A program made the translations under genes and the position numbers. From NCBI RefSeq assembly GCF_013373865.1, contig NC_050467.1, positions 21,908,996 to 21,972,995 of the forward strand: 64,000 nt of DNA, given 5' to 3'. The DNA is from Monomorium pharaonis. Taxonomy: Eukaryota > Arthropoda > Insecta > Hymenoptera > Formicidae. Numbering within the stretch: position 1 is the first letter of the stretch; each line of letters begins with the position of its first letter. This document shows, one piece after another, positions 10,943 to 25,444 of the stretch. The notes under the pieces are model-generated. The model was not told the origin of the DNA. It saw nothing but the letters and a program-made list of their open reading frames with translations, and did no database searches.

Positions 10943-13900
10943 CTCAAAATTGATTAATTAGCTTCATTACATTTCTGGAAAAAAAAAATTATAAATACTA
11001 TTTCATTTTCTTCATGCTTCTATTAAAATTAGATTTTATGCTTTATCAAAGTTTCAAGAGTTATGTGCATGAGAAAACAAGAGGAGATTGTCGCTTAGAA
11101 TTTTAAAAGAATTCGAAATACAATCTTTAATCAAGTCAAAGCTCGCTGAATAAAGTACACATTCTTTTTTCTTCTTTGAGCTATCAATTCTCGTAGCCAA
11201 TCTTATTTAGAGAATACTCTGCATGAAAGGGAGGAGTGCGGCCAGCGGGCGACTCGATGAGGAGGACATCTCCTTTGAAGCTAAAGGATGACCTGGGAAA
11301 TCGACGCGGGAATAAATGGCACTTCGACGGGAATCTTTCCGCGCTTTTGGACCCCCGTCCCCCATCACGGACCAAGGCGAAGGCACGGAGGATGGTAGTC
11401 AGGAAATGGGGGGCAAAAGGAGAAGGTGGATAGCGCAAACGCCGAAAGCCGCCGCTAAACTTATCGGTTTCCGATGTCGTCGTTCGCTGGCAATTGGAAA
11501 ACTTTTCTCGTAATCCGTCAGATAAATCACGCGTCTCTTGTGCTTCCTTACGCCACCCCGCGGCCCCGGTCTATCCACGTCGCGACCCGGGGACACCATT
11601 GAGGTGTTCGACCACTAGGATAGTCAGCCGAGAACGTTTTAAAAAGATTCTACACTTTCGACTATCAATCTGGATAGATCATAGACTTAAGAATATATAA
11701 CAAGTCAAAAAATATGAAAACTGTTTAAAAAAGCAGAGTAAAAAAGAAAAAAAAACAGATTATCTGTTGTATTTTACAGAGGAATACAGCAGACATTAAA
11801 AATAATTTGTTACCTTTTATTATGCAGTAATAAAAGTATAATGCACGTAATTATGTGTAAGTGCATAATGTGTTATATCATTCACATCGCAATCTCCCGT
11901 AGTTCACTTAAGTATCGACGAATCACGCTATCGACCTTCCTCCTGCTTTTCACCGTTGATGAAAATACGAGCAATTTCCGTCCGAAATTTACATCTGTTT
12001 TCTTCGATGTCAGAAGAACCTCAGGCTGCCGTGTTTGGGTGAGAGCGAACAAAGCAGACGTGCAACGGGGATCAGAGGATTTATCGGTTAAAGCGGGATT
12101 CTCTGTGTGTGGGATGGCGGATTTGCGAAAGGATGATAGCGCCGCGTGACATGTGTACCGCCTTGTGAGGCCGAATCGTGATAAAGCGCAAGCATATACG
12201 TGTTGATAAGAACATATGCACGCTTGTGCGGGTGTTTCGAGAAAAAAAAACAACGTAAAGAGTTTCGTTGAAATAACGATGAAAAAAAATCGTTTAATTC
12301 TAACCTTCTCATTTAAGACGACAATAATAATTGATATATACATACGTTACGTTGAAAACAATACCGTATAGGACGAGTCGGTGTCATCGTTAACGTGGTA
12401 AAAGTGTCTTCGTTAATTTACACCCGGCTGCCTTTATGTCTCGCGTTGTGTCTCGACTCTCGGGAACGATAATTACTTTCATGCATTACACCAGGCAAGT
12501 ATTCAGACGACAGACACTCGTTTGTAAACGATGTCGGGAACGCGCGGCATCAACGACGACGAGGTTGCAACTCTGTTCTTTTGGTCCCCCTCTAACTCTT
12601 CTCGGTTTCACGGTTCTCTACACTTCACAACTATCTCGCGTTCATGGATAACGTTGATTACACTACTTCTTTAAAAAAAAAATTAATAAAAAAAAGATAA
12701 TTGAACAGATAAAATAATAAAAGGAAAGATAATAAAAGATAGAAGTCCATATAATTATTTTATATCATAATATCAAAAAGTGTAACAGATGACATACTCA
12801 AAATAGAGTTTTATATTTAAGACACAATTAGTTCCACAATCACATTTGAGTTATAGATCAATTTAGAATATATTCAAGTCATTATGAAAAGTGGAGTGAT
12901 TATTCTCGTGCAATTTGATTCCATTAAAGAATTGTTTGATTTCTGTGAACTCTGCAATATTACGCAACAACTTGTTATTAAGATTTCTATGTTCATACAT
13001 TTTTGTTTCAAACAATATTAAGTCACAAATAAATTATAAATACGTAAGGATAGATAATCAATAAAAAATTAACATCGCTTAGCCAATGTTTGAAATACAT
13101 GTGTTAAACATCTAAAATGGAAAAAATGTAAAATTATTCGTAACACAAATAGAGATTTCATCAAATTAGTTAAAAATCAGATTTCTTTTTTTAATAGAAA
13201 AAGATCAATACTGCACTTTGTTTTTTGGACAGTATTTCTTAAACAAAAGTTAAAAGTTATTTGGTAGATTTATAGAAAAAAGCTCCCCATAAAAGTATAA
13301 ACTACAATATACAGACTTTTTAATTATCTAAGCATCATGTTTTTTTCAGTACTCAGTTTCCGAGAAATAAGGCGGTGCCACTTTAGGAGGCTTATCCCGG
13401 ATATTGGCAAACCCTTCTCTAATGAATGAAAATGTGTGGTCTCTATTACTAACGTGACGGTACTATTCTCGCGATGTCCCGAGATTTAGCGAGACATTTT
13501 CGTCTGACTGCGACGCGAAGCGAGTTCGCTTTGTTGTTTAAGAGTTTCACGCACAAGTTATGCGCTTCGGAAGGCTCGCGCTCGGGCGGCAATTGCGAAC
13601 CGGCGCGGCGACATGCCGGACCGTCTGCCGCATCGGGCGACGGCACGTAATGGGCGCGGTTCCGTCGGAAACTTGGACGTGGCACGCGCGATCCACGCGA
13701 GGAAGCGCGGCCGTATAGTACAAAGTGACTCGTTTAAAGTTACGACTCGGTGTCACGTGCCTCGCGTGCTTCACGACACGACACCGCCGAAAATCGTCCG
13801 TCACGCCCGCGCGTGGACGCTCGCGAGCAACGGCGGGGCACGAAATAAACCCCCGATCTCGCGTGCGATATCTGCAGACCGATCGCGTGCGCGCGTGGCT

Positions 13901-14358
13901 TGATATTGGAACCGGACGGTCCCCGATACCAAAGACATTTTTCATCGGTTTCAGGACGTGCCCCTCTCTTTTATATCAGAAGAGGCTTTATTTCGACGTC
14001 CGTCGTTGTTCATCGTATCCGACGAATGAAAAGTATCGGGTTGTTATACAATCATATCGCGTAACTTTAGAAGACGATGACTATATTCGATATTTCGATA
14101 CGTATCCATTCTACAGAAACGAGCAAATATTTCCAACTATAATATTCGTAAGAACTTCGCCGGCTAGGTACGCCAGATATCGCGTCGTAAAACAAAACAC
14201 ACACCGCCGTTAATAATACCGATCGTAAATCAACTTGCTCGAATATTGCGAGGAATACTGAGAAAAAATGTAAACCGTATGTTGGCTTCAAGAATTGCAT
14301 ACGCATACGGAGGCGGGACCATACGCGACTGCGTTTCGCGTATGGAAATATTCACGTT
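10943..14358. other. non-genic mosaic with a strong CpG-rich block
   Basis: AT-rich at 10950-11180, CpG-rich at 11190-11640, AT-rich to about 11830, CpG-richer at 11880-12650, AT-rich at 12660-13340, then very CpG-rich at 13400-14200. In the last block frames of 96, 132 and 162 codons overlap on both strands with Arg-rich, domain-free translations. This indicates a CpG island-like composition rather than a gene. A TTGGTCCCC string near 12580 was checked against miR-133 and rejected. Confidence 0.5.
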
Positions 14359-14398
14359 GGATTTATGAAGCGCGCCTCCTAAGCGCTTCATAAAATCC
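14359..14398. repeat. 15-bp-arm hairpin
   Basis: GGATTTATGAAGCGC (14359-14373) pairs with GCGCTTCATAAAATCC (14383-14398) with one bulged base, around a nine-base loop. A CRE-like TGACGTC core follows at 14400. It may be a structured regulatory site or a small hairpin. There is no evidence of transcription. Confidence 0.8.
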
Positions 14399-16800
14399 AT
14401 GACGTCGGAAACGTTCTTTTTGACGATGCAAGGTCTCGCTTGAGTGGTGAGAGAGAATAGAGAGAAGAGAGGAGAGCGGGAGGGGAGGAATTTCTCGCGA
14501 GAAATCCACCTCGCGTACTCCGGCCGGTGCTCGAGGCGAAAACTTCTTGAACACCCGACAGAAGAAACTTTCTATCCAATTTTATTTAGTGCCCGATAAC
14601 TCACGGCTCACTCGCCATACTTCAAGCTGCGCGCGAGCGCGTCGATAGGATTAAGAAAAAGAGAAATTTAATCCCCTTAACTTTTAACCATAACGAAAAT
14701 CGAGCAATGTAACAACTCCTACAAGATCATCTTTGACTTCAATAATAATTAGCAGTTTGTGTTAGAAAGCCGTGGAAGCAATTCGTATATAATAATATTT
14801 ATAGCTGGTTATATCGATCTCCCTTCAAATGCTTTAAAACGTCCCGATTCTTTTTTTTTTTCCCCCAGCCACGCCGCCCTTTATCCCGGCGCTGGAGAGT
14901 TAAGTCGTTGGCTCTGAAAAGTATAGCTCAACACGCGGGGATAGCTTCGTACGGTATTACGCGGCTGCAGGGTATAAGGCCGCAGAAAGTAAAATATATC
15001 GCTGCGAAATGGAAGGCTGAACGCTCTTATTTTCCCTTTGGGTCGCTTCGCGTACGTTAGTAACGATTATCCCTTACACGGCATTACGTAACGTACATGC
15101 GTCAATAAAATTACGGGCTCTTCGGCTGCTCATTAATTTCCGCGTAAGAAATTATTGGTGCCCTTATTATTCCCGTGTATCATTACTTATGCTCTTTACG
15201 AGCGCGGGTATGTAATGAATGCGGGTGGATTGGTACTTGATATTTACTATCACACGTGCTCGCTGCTCCGATAATTAAGCACGCATGAATCAGGCTTGTA
15301 AAGCCGAACATTAGCGCTCATTGGCTTGTAACGATAAATCGTTCTGGCATCGCGAGCCTTCAATTTAGCTTCCGAAAAGAATAACGCGTTTAATTAGACG
15401 TTGCCTCTGTAAAAAGTCATAAAGACACTGCAAACATGCGCGAAAATTCGACCTGTGTTTCGTGCTCTTTTCTGTAAAAAATATTAATTTCAACTTGGTC
15501 AAGAAATTTCAGTATTATAGAGACTCATTCGCAGATGATGATCTTATATTCCTACCGCGATTTCATTCAGTGTACTAACAAAAGAGACATTTTTGGTCCG
15601 ACCTTATCGCGAAGGGATTAGAGTCATGCGAGAGACGAGACAGAACAAGTCGGGGAAAGTTTCTTCCGACACGTGCATAGACAGCGACGCATTAAAATTC
15701 ATGTCGCGACGGAGGGAGGGAAAACTCGTACCCCTTATTTCCTCGCCATCATTTGTGCGTTTCTATCGTCTACCATATACCATCATCGTATACTGTGAAA
15801 AAAATTCTCTGCTCTCTCCAGAAGTCTCTTCTCTTGACGTTCGGCGAACGGACGGGGAATCTGGAATAAAGCAATGTCGAATAACGTCTCGCCCCGCTCG
15901 ACGTTAACTGTAAAACACGGTCGAGTCACGGGATAAATTTTCGGGAAATTATAAAATACAAGGATGCTCTGTGTAAGGAATTGCGTCGAACTGCAGGAAC
16001 GTATTCTCCGAGGAGTTCTCAAGCCATTTTTCCTCAGCGAGAATTCGGCTCGCTGCCAATTTCCCGCAATGTTTAACTTTTCAACATTACGTAAAATGAT
16101 AAATACGGTTAAGCCTAAAATAGAATAAAATCCACTTGAGATTAATCAAGAAACAAATAAGTCTTTTGAGCTTCTAAAATTCAATTTCAAGTTATTTATT
16201 TTTTTGTGGTCATAACAAAAATTCTGAATCGCCGTCTGTTGTACTATTCGTCAGAGAGCAGATTCCTCAAATTTCCAGTGAATTTCTACAAAGCTACAGA
16301 TGCACAATTATTATACGAGAATAGCACGATGAAAAACGCCGGGGATGTGAGAGATACAGTGATATTATTCGCACCACGGTGAAAGATTTAGCGAAAGAAA
16401 TGGCGTCGAGCGAAATGCGAGGAAGGGAGATCAGATACAGCTGCAGAGATCCGGCAACAGTCTTTCGCATCTCTGAAGTTTTTCCGCGGCGCACCGAAAT
16501 TTCTCGCCCGGCAGACTCCGTTCCTGCTTCTCCTTGGAGCGGCGAAGGGCGCAATAATATTTCATTTGAGATATCGAGCACCCTACCCTCCCGCGCGCGT
16601 GGAGAAAACCGACGTGGCCGCGTCGTCTCGGGAGTGAAAAATCACTAGCGATAATAAATTCTATGAGGAAGCCTCTTTACCCGCCGAGAGTCCTTTTCGT
16701 CTGGCGATAAGATTCGCCGACAAAATCGCGGATAAGAACGGAGATTGCCAGGAGAATTCGGAAGCGTTTTCCCCGAACGAAGTCCGAATGTAGTTCATCA
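14399..16800. other. non-genic, CpG-richer, candidate regulatory DNA
   Basis: A GA-rich tract lies at about 14446-14490, of the type bound by GAGA factor in insects. A T/C run lies at 14850-14866. 15060-15420 is unusually rich in TAATTA/TAATGA cores set among CpG, a texture seen in insect developmental enhancers, though conservation cannot be tested here. Frames at 15593-15907 and 16294-16648 have counterparts on the opposite strand and no domain. Confidence 0.45.
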
Positions 16801-19800
16801 AGAATCCATTTTCTTGTACGATATAGTCTTCTTCAGGAAATTAAAAATTTATCAGAGACAGCATAGTGAAATGATAAAAATCTACAAATGAAAGATTAAA
16901 AAAACACAAGAGGTAATAGGTAAAATCTTTTTTCATCGAATTTTTAAAAGTTTCTCCTCTCTTGATTGCGGTATTATTTAAAATTGAATAGCTTAACTAA
17001 CGGAGCTTTAATGAATAAAATTTTATTCTTTGTTTAATTTTGAATAAGCTTCAAAATTAAATTGTTTAATTAAAGTTTAATTTTTGTTAAATGTATATTT
17101 AATATTAAGAAAATTTAAAAGAACTATAACTCAATATTTAATCAAATTTTTAAAATAAATTTTGAACATAAAAAATATTACTTTATTATTATCGATCTAT
17201 TTTATCAAATAATTTATATCACATTTATTTATATGAATGTATTTAATCATTTACTTTATTTCCATCTAATTCTTATCACATGGATATAAATACTTCATAA
17301 ATCAAAGAAGAAAGACTGCCTTTAGTATTCTTTAACGTTTAAAAAGGCATAAATATAACATGAAATTTACTTTTTCATTAATGAACTTAATGCAATAAGG
17401 AGAACAGTAGTTCATGCTTTACTGACACTTTTAGTATATCCATCTTTTTAAACTTTAACGCAAACTTTATTGTTATAATTATTATAATTATAAATCATAC
17501 CAAGTGACTACCGGAAATATATTTTTACAAAATTAATGACTTCATACCTGTACATATCTACCGTCATGGAAATAGATATTTTATAATTATAAAATTGGCC
17601 GTATCTTAAGCATAATTACAGCAATGTATTATGCAGTAAACGCGCAACGTCAAAATTGTGAAGACAAGTACATTGTAATATTAAAACACGTTCGCGTAAT
17701 ACGTGTTCAATATGCTCGCCGTAATGAACTAGCTCATGTAGTATCGAAAGTTTCAAAGTTAGATGGTTACGGCGGAAAGGGGATCATGCGAGGATGATTA
17801 AAAGCCGAGAAGAAAGGACAATTCCCGAAAGACCTCTGACATCTCCTTTTCGCTCAAGTGAACTTTAACGAAGAGAGAGTTCTACGAGGGTAGCGCTGCC
17901 CTAATACGTCACATAAGCCTTATCCCTTAACGGACATCTAATAGCTCACAGAAGATCGGCGGCTGGTTACAAGAAAAAGGAAACGCAGGATTACACGTGA
18001 TAACATGAACAATGGGACGTACATATATCCTATCTGCTTTTCGGTGGAGCTGCAATTATCGGGCCCTGCATCTCAGATCTATTATTCAACCGCAAATACA
18101 TTTATAATAAAAAAATCCTACACGTAAAAAAACCGCACCGTGACAAGATGACGAGGTTTTCCGTTTGCCAAAGACGTTAAGCCAAAAAAAAAAAAACCTC
18201 CGGATAGTTTTCCTCCGATTTCCTTCCGCCTTCCATCCTTTCATATCACGATCGAACATCGTCTTGGATTTGCGCCCAGATTTTATCGGTTCTCGAAACC
18301 GTCGCGATATTTCTGTCAACTTTATCACCGGCTTTCACCTGAAGTCCTCGTAACTCGTAAACAACCAAGCGACATTACCCGGGCGTGTCTTCGAAAAAGT
18401 ACTCACTCCAGTTCGGAGCTTCCGCGCACATGCGGGTGAAGCCGAAGAGAAATTCGATATCGGAGCAGGATCGGCAGTCCTGCCAGCGATTTCAATTTCG
18501 AGAGAAATCCGTAGTATCTTCTCTATTACTAGCGGTTGCAATTTGCATTGCGAAACGAAAGAAAGATAGCTTTGCTGTGGGAAATAAATAAGGATACCAA
18601 AGAATTTCAGGAATATCTTTTGTATAAACTTGTCTTTCCTGTAATAATTGTACACCAATTTAATAAATTATATAACTTAACAAAATTATGTAATTTTGCA
18701 CGTAATGTAAAAAAATTAGCCTTTCTTTCGTTAAAAAAATAGCACACTCCTCATGCTTGCATATTCCTCTAAACTCGTAACATCTTCGTTAATGGTATTC
18801 CATGTTTGTGTTTCCCAATCTCCCTTTTTTCTTTCTCCCGGTATACGTCTAGGGGTGGGCTGGTATTACTCGTAGCTGTGAAGTAGATAGACTAACGGGG
18901 CGTAAGTGTCCGCGACATTTCATGAAATAATCGTGAAAAAGTTTTACTACGGATGCCCGTCCGTTGAAAGAAGCAAGAGGGGTGGCTTAATAGCGACGCG
19001 CGAAGCTCGGAGCACCCAAGGTAAACAGCCTGAATCACCCTGCGACGTTAACCTTTCCAACTGAGCCTTTCCCATGGAGCATTTACTCGTCTCGGCCTGA
19101 TGTTCTTACGGAAATTACAAACGAGTGACGTAATTTTCTCGAATTACAACTTACGCTCTTGAAACGTTTGTTCTGGAAGCACTTCCTCGATCGATTGAAA
19201 GAAATTCAATCCCACGGAAAAAGAAACGAAAAATAAAAGTCTACTAAAACATTTCTTATAAAAAAAGTAACAAACAATAAAAACCCAGAAAAAATATTGT
19301 AATAAAATTATAGATATATAAGTTGGCAAAAGCACTCATATTAGTTATTTCTCTAAATTAATTTTATTCCTATAAAAAACCTATATAGCAAAAGCTATAC
19401 AATTTATAAAATTTTGATTCTATATTGTGTTTAGAATATATACTTCTAAAATTAAATATTGCATTTGTATCAATAAGGGATACTGCGGATTGCGTGATAT
19501 CGTGAAGTACGAGATTCATTAAAGGACAATGCGAACGACGACATGATTCTTCATACGGTGACAAAGAGCAAGAAAAACACTCGCTCGTCGAACAGGGAAC
19601 AAAGAGAGATATAAAGGGAACCCGAAGCAATTTCATCGGTTGAATGTACACAGACCATTAGGCTCGGGATCGTATCGACATCCCGGAGCGGAGGAGATCG
19701 CGATCGCCGATCGTCAACCACGCCCGTCGAGAAAATCGATTTGCCTCGAACGATATAATGCCGCGTAATGACGGTGGTCGTAATGATCGCGATAACGAGC

Positions 19801-20220
19801 CATTTCCCGTCCGAAAAGGATTCTCTTTCTCTCACCCTCATTCTCTATCTCTCTTTTTGTATCGTACTACTGTTTTCCTGGCCATCCTAGATCTTTATCA
19901 ACATATGATAGAAGAATTCGTACACCGAAATTAGGCAAGTTGATACTATCGCAATTCAAAAACATAAATTTTATTTATCCATGTCAAGAATCTTTTACGA
20001 TTTTTTTTTAAGATAAATCATGTAATTACTAACATAAATAATAAACTTTTTTATTCTAAGCGTTTCTTCTATATTGCCATCAGTATACGTGTTAAAATTG
20101 AAAAGTATATTAAATAATTTTAAAATCCTGATTTACCAAACAAACTAATAAAAATATTGTTAAACACAAAATATTAATAATTAATATGGTTTCATAAATA
20201 TTAAAAAAAAACCAACAACA
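16801..20220. other. non-genic: long AT-rich stretch then mosaic
   Basis: 16801-17690 is AT-rich with a perfect 18-bp palindrome at 17578-17595. CpG-richer patches occur at 17690-18070, 18110-18560, 18840-19140 and 19480-19860, separated by AT-rich DNA. A small CAAAATTA/TAATTTTG palindrome lies at 18681-18698. No exon or RNA gene is recognised. Confidence 0.5.
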
Positions 20221-23180
20221 TCTCTTTCTATCCTTCTTTGTCTTTCTAGAACACACCGTCGCTCCAGATGAGTCGCATTACTGTATCTTGGTTTCATTTA
20301 TCGAAGAACGATGGAGTCACGTATCACGTCGGTGTAAAATCCTTCGGGGAGACGACGCAGCTGTGAACTAAATGCCTTTTGCTTTCGTACATCATTCCAA
20401 AGAAACTACGTAAAGAAGTGTATGTGTTAACATCTCGGTTTGAATTTCATTCCTTCGGTTCATCTCAAATTAACTTTAATTTCTTCCTTTTTAAAAGTAT
20501 CTTAAAACTCAATATCGTTTCATTTCTCAAGATATTTTAACAACTCGTATGTAAGACAGGAAATTTAGGCAATTTAATAATTTTTTTTTTTTAATATAAT
20601 AATTTTAGTGGAGCAATTGAGGAATTAAAAGCAGTTATATTTCGATATGTATATCGATTGTTTTATTGCTTGCAGTAACATTGACTAAATTAGTCCAGAT
20701 TTAAATAAGCTCCTGAATGTTTTTCTATTTAAACAAGAGGTACTAAATAATACTAAAGGCTAGTTTTATCGCACGTTTTTTATCTGAAAACAGCAGTGGA
20801 AAGAGAAAGTAATTTCTTAGACTAATCATCGGAGTTCGGTGCGAAATCGCCGATAAGACCCAGATCAAGACGAAGAAACGTTGATTGCCTCGCTGAGTTG
20901 TTCAGGATCATCGGGAGGGAATAAAAGAGAAGAGAAAGAGAGAGAGAAGGGAGATTCCTCTTCGCTCGCTTTCGTACGTGACGTCGCACGTTCGCACACG
21001 CGCACGCTCAAACCCACGCGCCTCTCATTCCGGAACGGACGGATTGATCGGCAAAGAAGACCACCACGCAGACGAACGGCCGGGCTTGAGAATTCAATCC
21101 CGATATCCCGGTAGATACTGCGGAATTCTTAATCCCGCGCCTGTGAGGATCGACACATCATGGAAACGTTGGCGAAGCGCGCGGGGCTATCTTAAAAAGA
21201 AGGCATCGTCTTCAAAGCTTAATTATCTTCACGTAATAATGGGATTCTCGATACGCGCGAGCAAACGATCGATACGACTAATTAAAAAAGTTTCTTATCG
21301 GTTTACCCAATTATTACGGCAAGAATTCGAGCGCCACGGGAATAGGAGTATCGAATTCCCGTTTAATTAAGAAGAGTTGCACGACAGTAGTATAATTATG
21401 AGAACTTCGGTGTTTCATAATAATTTCAACGCGATGTGCACGTTGATGACGCTGATATAGATATCCATTCCAAAAGGAACAGCTTTCGGATTAATGTACG
21501 TATTTCTAATAAAAAAAAAATAATAATAATCCTTCGATATCCTTAATGTAACAATATTTAAATATTTGTACATTTCCCGCCGATAACTGTAATTATTTAA
21601 AGTGCCTGCATATATATCGCTCGAGTTAATTAACGTGCGTTAATTCAAGCGTGCGAAAAATACCCGAGCACGTTTTGTAATAACGTCAAATCGGCTAACT
21701 TGATTCACTGTCGTCGCGTCAATACGTTTCCATTTGGCTGCGATTTAAAATTAGATTCCATCGGGGACGGACTTTCGCGGGCTTCGCAGCGGTACACGCA
21801 CCCAGCTCGTTACGTGTGATTATAACAGGCACGATAAAACGGCCACGTCCTCATGATGATACCTGTCTGTGACGTACTGCCTGCCCCTCTCTCTACGTGA
21901 CGCACTGAATGAGATTAATCGTTTCCCCGTAGTAATTCGATTAAACTGGGCCGCGGATACGGCTCGGGCGCACCGTTGCAAACGTATGCTGCCTGCAAAT
22001 CATGATTTTCCCGTCATGGTAACTGTACAACGAGCGTCATTCCTCGCGATGAACCGACGTAGGAAACTATGCAGCCATTTGCGGATCATCAATCCCGATT
22101 GTCCTACGACGATATATATCCTCGGCTTGCTCGTTTAACGACACAATATTGGATTCTGGACGTCGCTAGCGGCCAATAACGATCGGGCTATCGTGATAGC
22201 TTCATTGTTTGCTGCCTACGCGCGAGACTAGTTTCGTGACAAAATTTGAAGTTGCACCGATGTTTCAAAAGTTACATTTTCACTGTCGTCCGACAGATAA
22301 CTTTTTTTACTATTTCGAGACTATTTTATTCGACAAAATAGATGAAGTACTCCTTTAGCAATTCGTCAACATGTTTTCTATTCAATTGAAAAAAAGTTGT
22401 TACATTAGCAATCGCGTTGTTTCTTTACAAAGAGAAACAATTAGCTCTAAAGTATAGTAAAAGTCAATAAGTTGCCGAGAGAAAGAGCAAGAAAGAGAAG
22501 TCGCGTTAACTTACCTGTAACTTGTAATTTTAACTTTGAACAAATGTAGAATCATTTCTAATGCAATAACGCATTCCTTTATCGCGGTTTCTTTCATTGA
22601 CAATCATATGATGTAATTCATTAACAGAGACAAAATAAAAATAAGTAAAAACAAAGAAGGATAAGTCGTAACATTATTCAGATTTTATGCACGTATCACA
22701 TAACATTTCCTGTCGAGGCTGATCGAAAGAGGAACATTCTTCTCGGGTTTCTCGGCGCTAAGTTTAACACCTTCATCACCCTAAGTCCCAGTAATACCCC
22801 GGAGCTTATTCGGGCCGGGCTCGACTCGAGTGACAGGTCACGCTCAAAAGACTTCCAAGCGTTTGTGAGCGAAGTTGTCTATAGCGAATGCCTGGCTGCT
22901 CCATTGTAACGTCACATGTGACAGGTTAAAATAATTGAAACCCTCGAAGTTCGTAATGATCGCGTTCAATCTGCATCCGAAAAAAATCTTCATCGCTTAG
23001 TGCCTGTATATATCTTTTTTTTTTATTGCAGCAGATCGATCGAATAAATCATTAATCTCTTTCTCAGCGGATAAAAATAAAAAAATACAAAATACCGAAC
23101 AAAAATTAAATTCTATTTGACAGATTCCAAATAATAAAAATGTCAACCGATTAAAATAGTTTAAATTAACGTTAAAGATT
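20221..23180. other. non-genic mosaic with E-box and TGACAG sites
   Basis: A GA-rich tract at 20925-20952 opens a CpG-rich block (20820-21380). Another CpG-rich block lies at 21640-22200. On the minus strand ACAG|GTAAGT at about 22507-22516 matches the donor consensus, but no acceptor-bounded open exon was found behind it. TGACAGGT-type sites at 22830 and 22918 flank a perfect GTCACATGTGAC palindrome (22911-22922), an E-box core. Confidence 0.5.
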
Positions 23181-25444
23181 GTGCTACAGCTGAAGTCTCG
23201 TCTTCATTTGAGGTGTAGGTGGCCATTTACCATGTTTAATATCATGACGCGAATATTCGCGTCGAACCCGGCGGTTCCTCGAAACTACCTCCGGAGAGGC
23301 TCATTAGCCAACGCTGGATTACGCTCGCGTTCATTATCGCGTGAATCTGCGCTGCCAGAGTTGCGTTGGGGTCGGCTTTGCGCTCACGCGCGAACGGCAG
23401 TTCGTCTGTCGGCGCGGGCCTGTCAGACGCCGTTATTATCATATTTTCGCTACACCGTGGAACCGCTTGTAATTTCGCGGCACGCTAATTACAGGCGGAC
23501 TTGATATTCCCTTTGTAAATCTCGACGCTACACCTGCCCCGAGCACGCTGCAATGGCGCCCCGCTGTTAATCATTTGATTGGTTGGTTAAATGGAGTTTA
23601 ATTGACATGGGATATTAATGGAAAACAACTCGCGATAAAATAGTGCATGTAATGCTACGTGTAACGTGGTTTACTGTAAAAAGCAGAGTTTTAGAAGCAA
23701 ACACGGTGCCGTTAATCTAACGCTATGTTTACATCATATTAATGTATTGTAGCATTGCGGAAATATTATTTACCATTTTATATGTATAATTTTAAAAATT
23801 ATTTTAATATAAAATGTAATAATTACTTGGAATTGAAGTTGATTCGCATTTTATCCCAATGTATTATCAGAATTTTTGTTCAATAAAAATATTGCTATTT
23901 AAATATTGATATTTCATAGTCACCGTTATTAAATTAAGCTCCATATATCGTAAAAAGTTACTCTTTTATTTTACAATTTAATAAAAAAAAAAATGTTTTT
24001 AATATTAAAAAAAAACATCTGTCTCTCATAACAGAAAAAGGCAAATAATAAAAATATTAAACTATGGATATTACATAATGTAGAGCGAGAATTAGTAGTT
24101 AATTAATATAAAATATATTTGATGTACGTACAAAAAGTCTCCGGGACTTCTGAAACAGAGTTATATTCAGCATTTCTTACACTGGACCAAGTCCAGACTG
24201 CATTTCATTACTGGAAAAATTATATCACCCTGCATTATATTACCTATCCTTATGTTCTCATTTCGTCTTTTCCCCTTAGACGATATTGCGGGTCTCGCTT
24301 ATTATTATTACTATACATGGTATACATAATACTTTGTAGAGAAAGGGGAGGGGGGGATTTCGAGGAGCGACGCATAATATCGGGAACGAATAATAACGGC
24401 CGAACGAAACGGAGGTCACAGATATCTTACGAGGCACATGCGGGAGACGAACTTTATGACGAACGCAGGGAACCCGCGGATACGGTGCGAGATCCCATAA
24501 TTTCGGGGATTCATATAATGCCCTAGGCTACGCCACAAGACTGCTAGGTGTACCCCCTCTATCGAGACTACATGCACGAGGACGACGCAACGAACCCTGT
24601 AACGGGAATCTCGCCCTTGCAATTTATGCGTACAATGTATCGTGAAACTGCCGTCATTCGTTTCGTATATCTTAATTCTTAGAACGGCTCGGAATAGATT
24701 TCGCGTGAATTTCGATAGTTTTCAAGTTGTGCGCAAACGAAAATAAAAACGTTAATAAAGATTTAAAGATTTTTTTTAATAATTAAAAAAAACAAATGTT
24801 TTAAATAACGACAATTTCAGAATATCACGTAGGTATAACCATTTCTTTCTTCATCTCCTTACTTCCTCCTTCTTTCTCTCTTGTTCATCTAGATTAACTC
24901 TCCGGCATTACTTCTCTCGTTCTCCTTCTCCCTATCTATTATCTCCATTCTCGCGCGCGCTCCATACCAATCGGTTGAGAATTTATGATCGTGGTGCGCG
25001 CCACTGTGTCGTGGTGATGGCTCTCCAGAGGAACAACGGGCAATGCCTCCGAGACTAATATTCGGCAGATCCGATATAGGTGAAATTTAATTATCGACCA
25101 GAACGCTAGAGGTGCATCTAAAGCTCTCTCTAGGTGGGACTAGATTGACGTGAATGTAGATAGAGGCGCGTAGCGTTTTCCTCGGCATCGATTTCTAGGC
25201 GCGGCAACGAGAAGGACTAATTAATTTTCGATGCTATTTGTAATGGCGTTTTCATTAAATTTATACCATTGCTCATTGAATATTGGATTCTTCAGTATCC
25301 TAACGACAGGACTAATTAAATTCAGTACGGTGACAATGTTAAAACTAGACTCCTTCTCGATTTAATGAACTTGAAATTATATATATATATATATACACAC
25401 ATACAAAATAGTAAAATAATCAAACGGTTGTCATAAGCTGTTAT
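23181..25444. other. non-genic mosaic
   Basis: CpG-rich at 23190-23660, then AT-rich at 23690-24260 with an inverted pair CATTTTATAT/ATATAAAATG at 23774-23826. Mixed at 24260-25230, including a G-rich run near 24343-24357. An (AT)n(AC)n microsatellite lies at 25379-25401. Frames in this region have no recognisable domains. Confidence 0.5.

Noticed and set aside
12580..12603. TTGGTCCCC resembling the 5' end of miR-133
   Set aside because: Only the first nine bases agree, and no hairpin partner lies up- or downstream.
13449..14213. Overlapping frames of 96-162 codons on both strands
   Set aside because: The CpG-rich composition removes stop codons. Translations are Arg-rich without domains and open on both strands.
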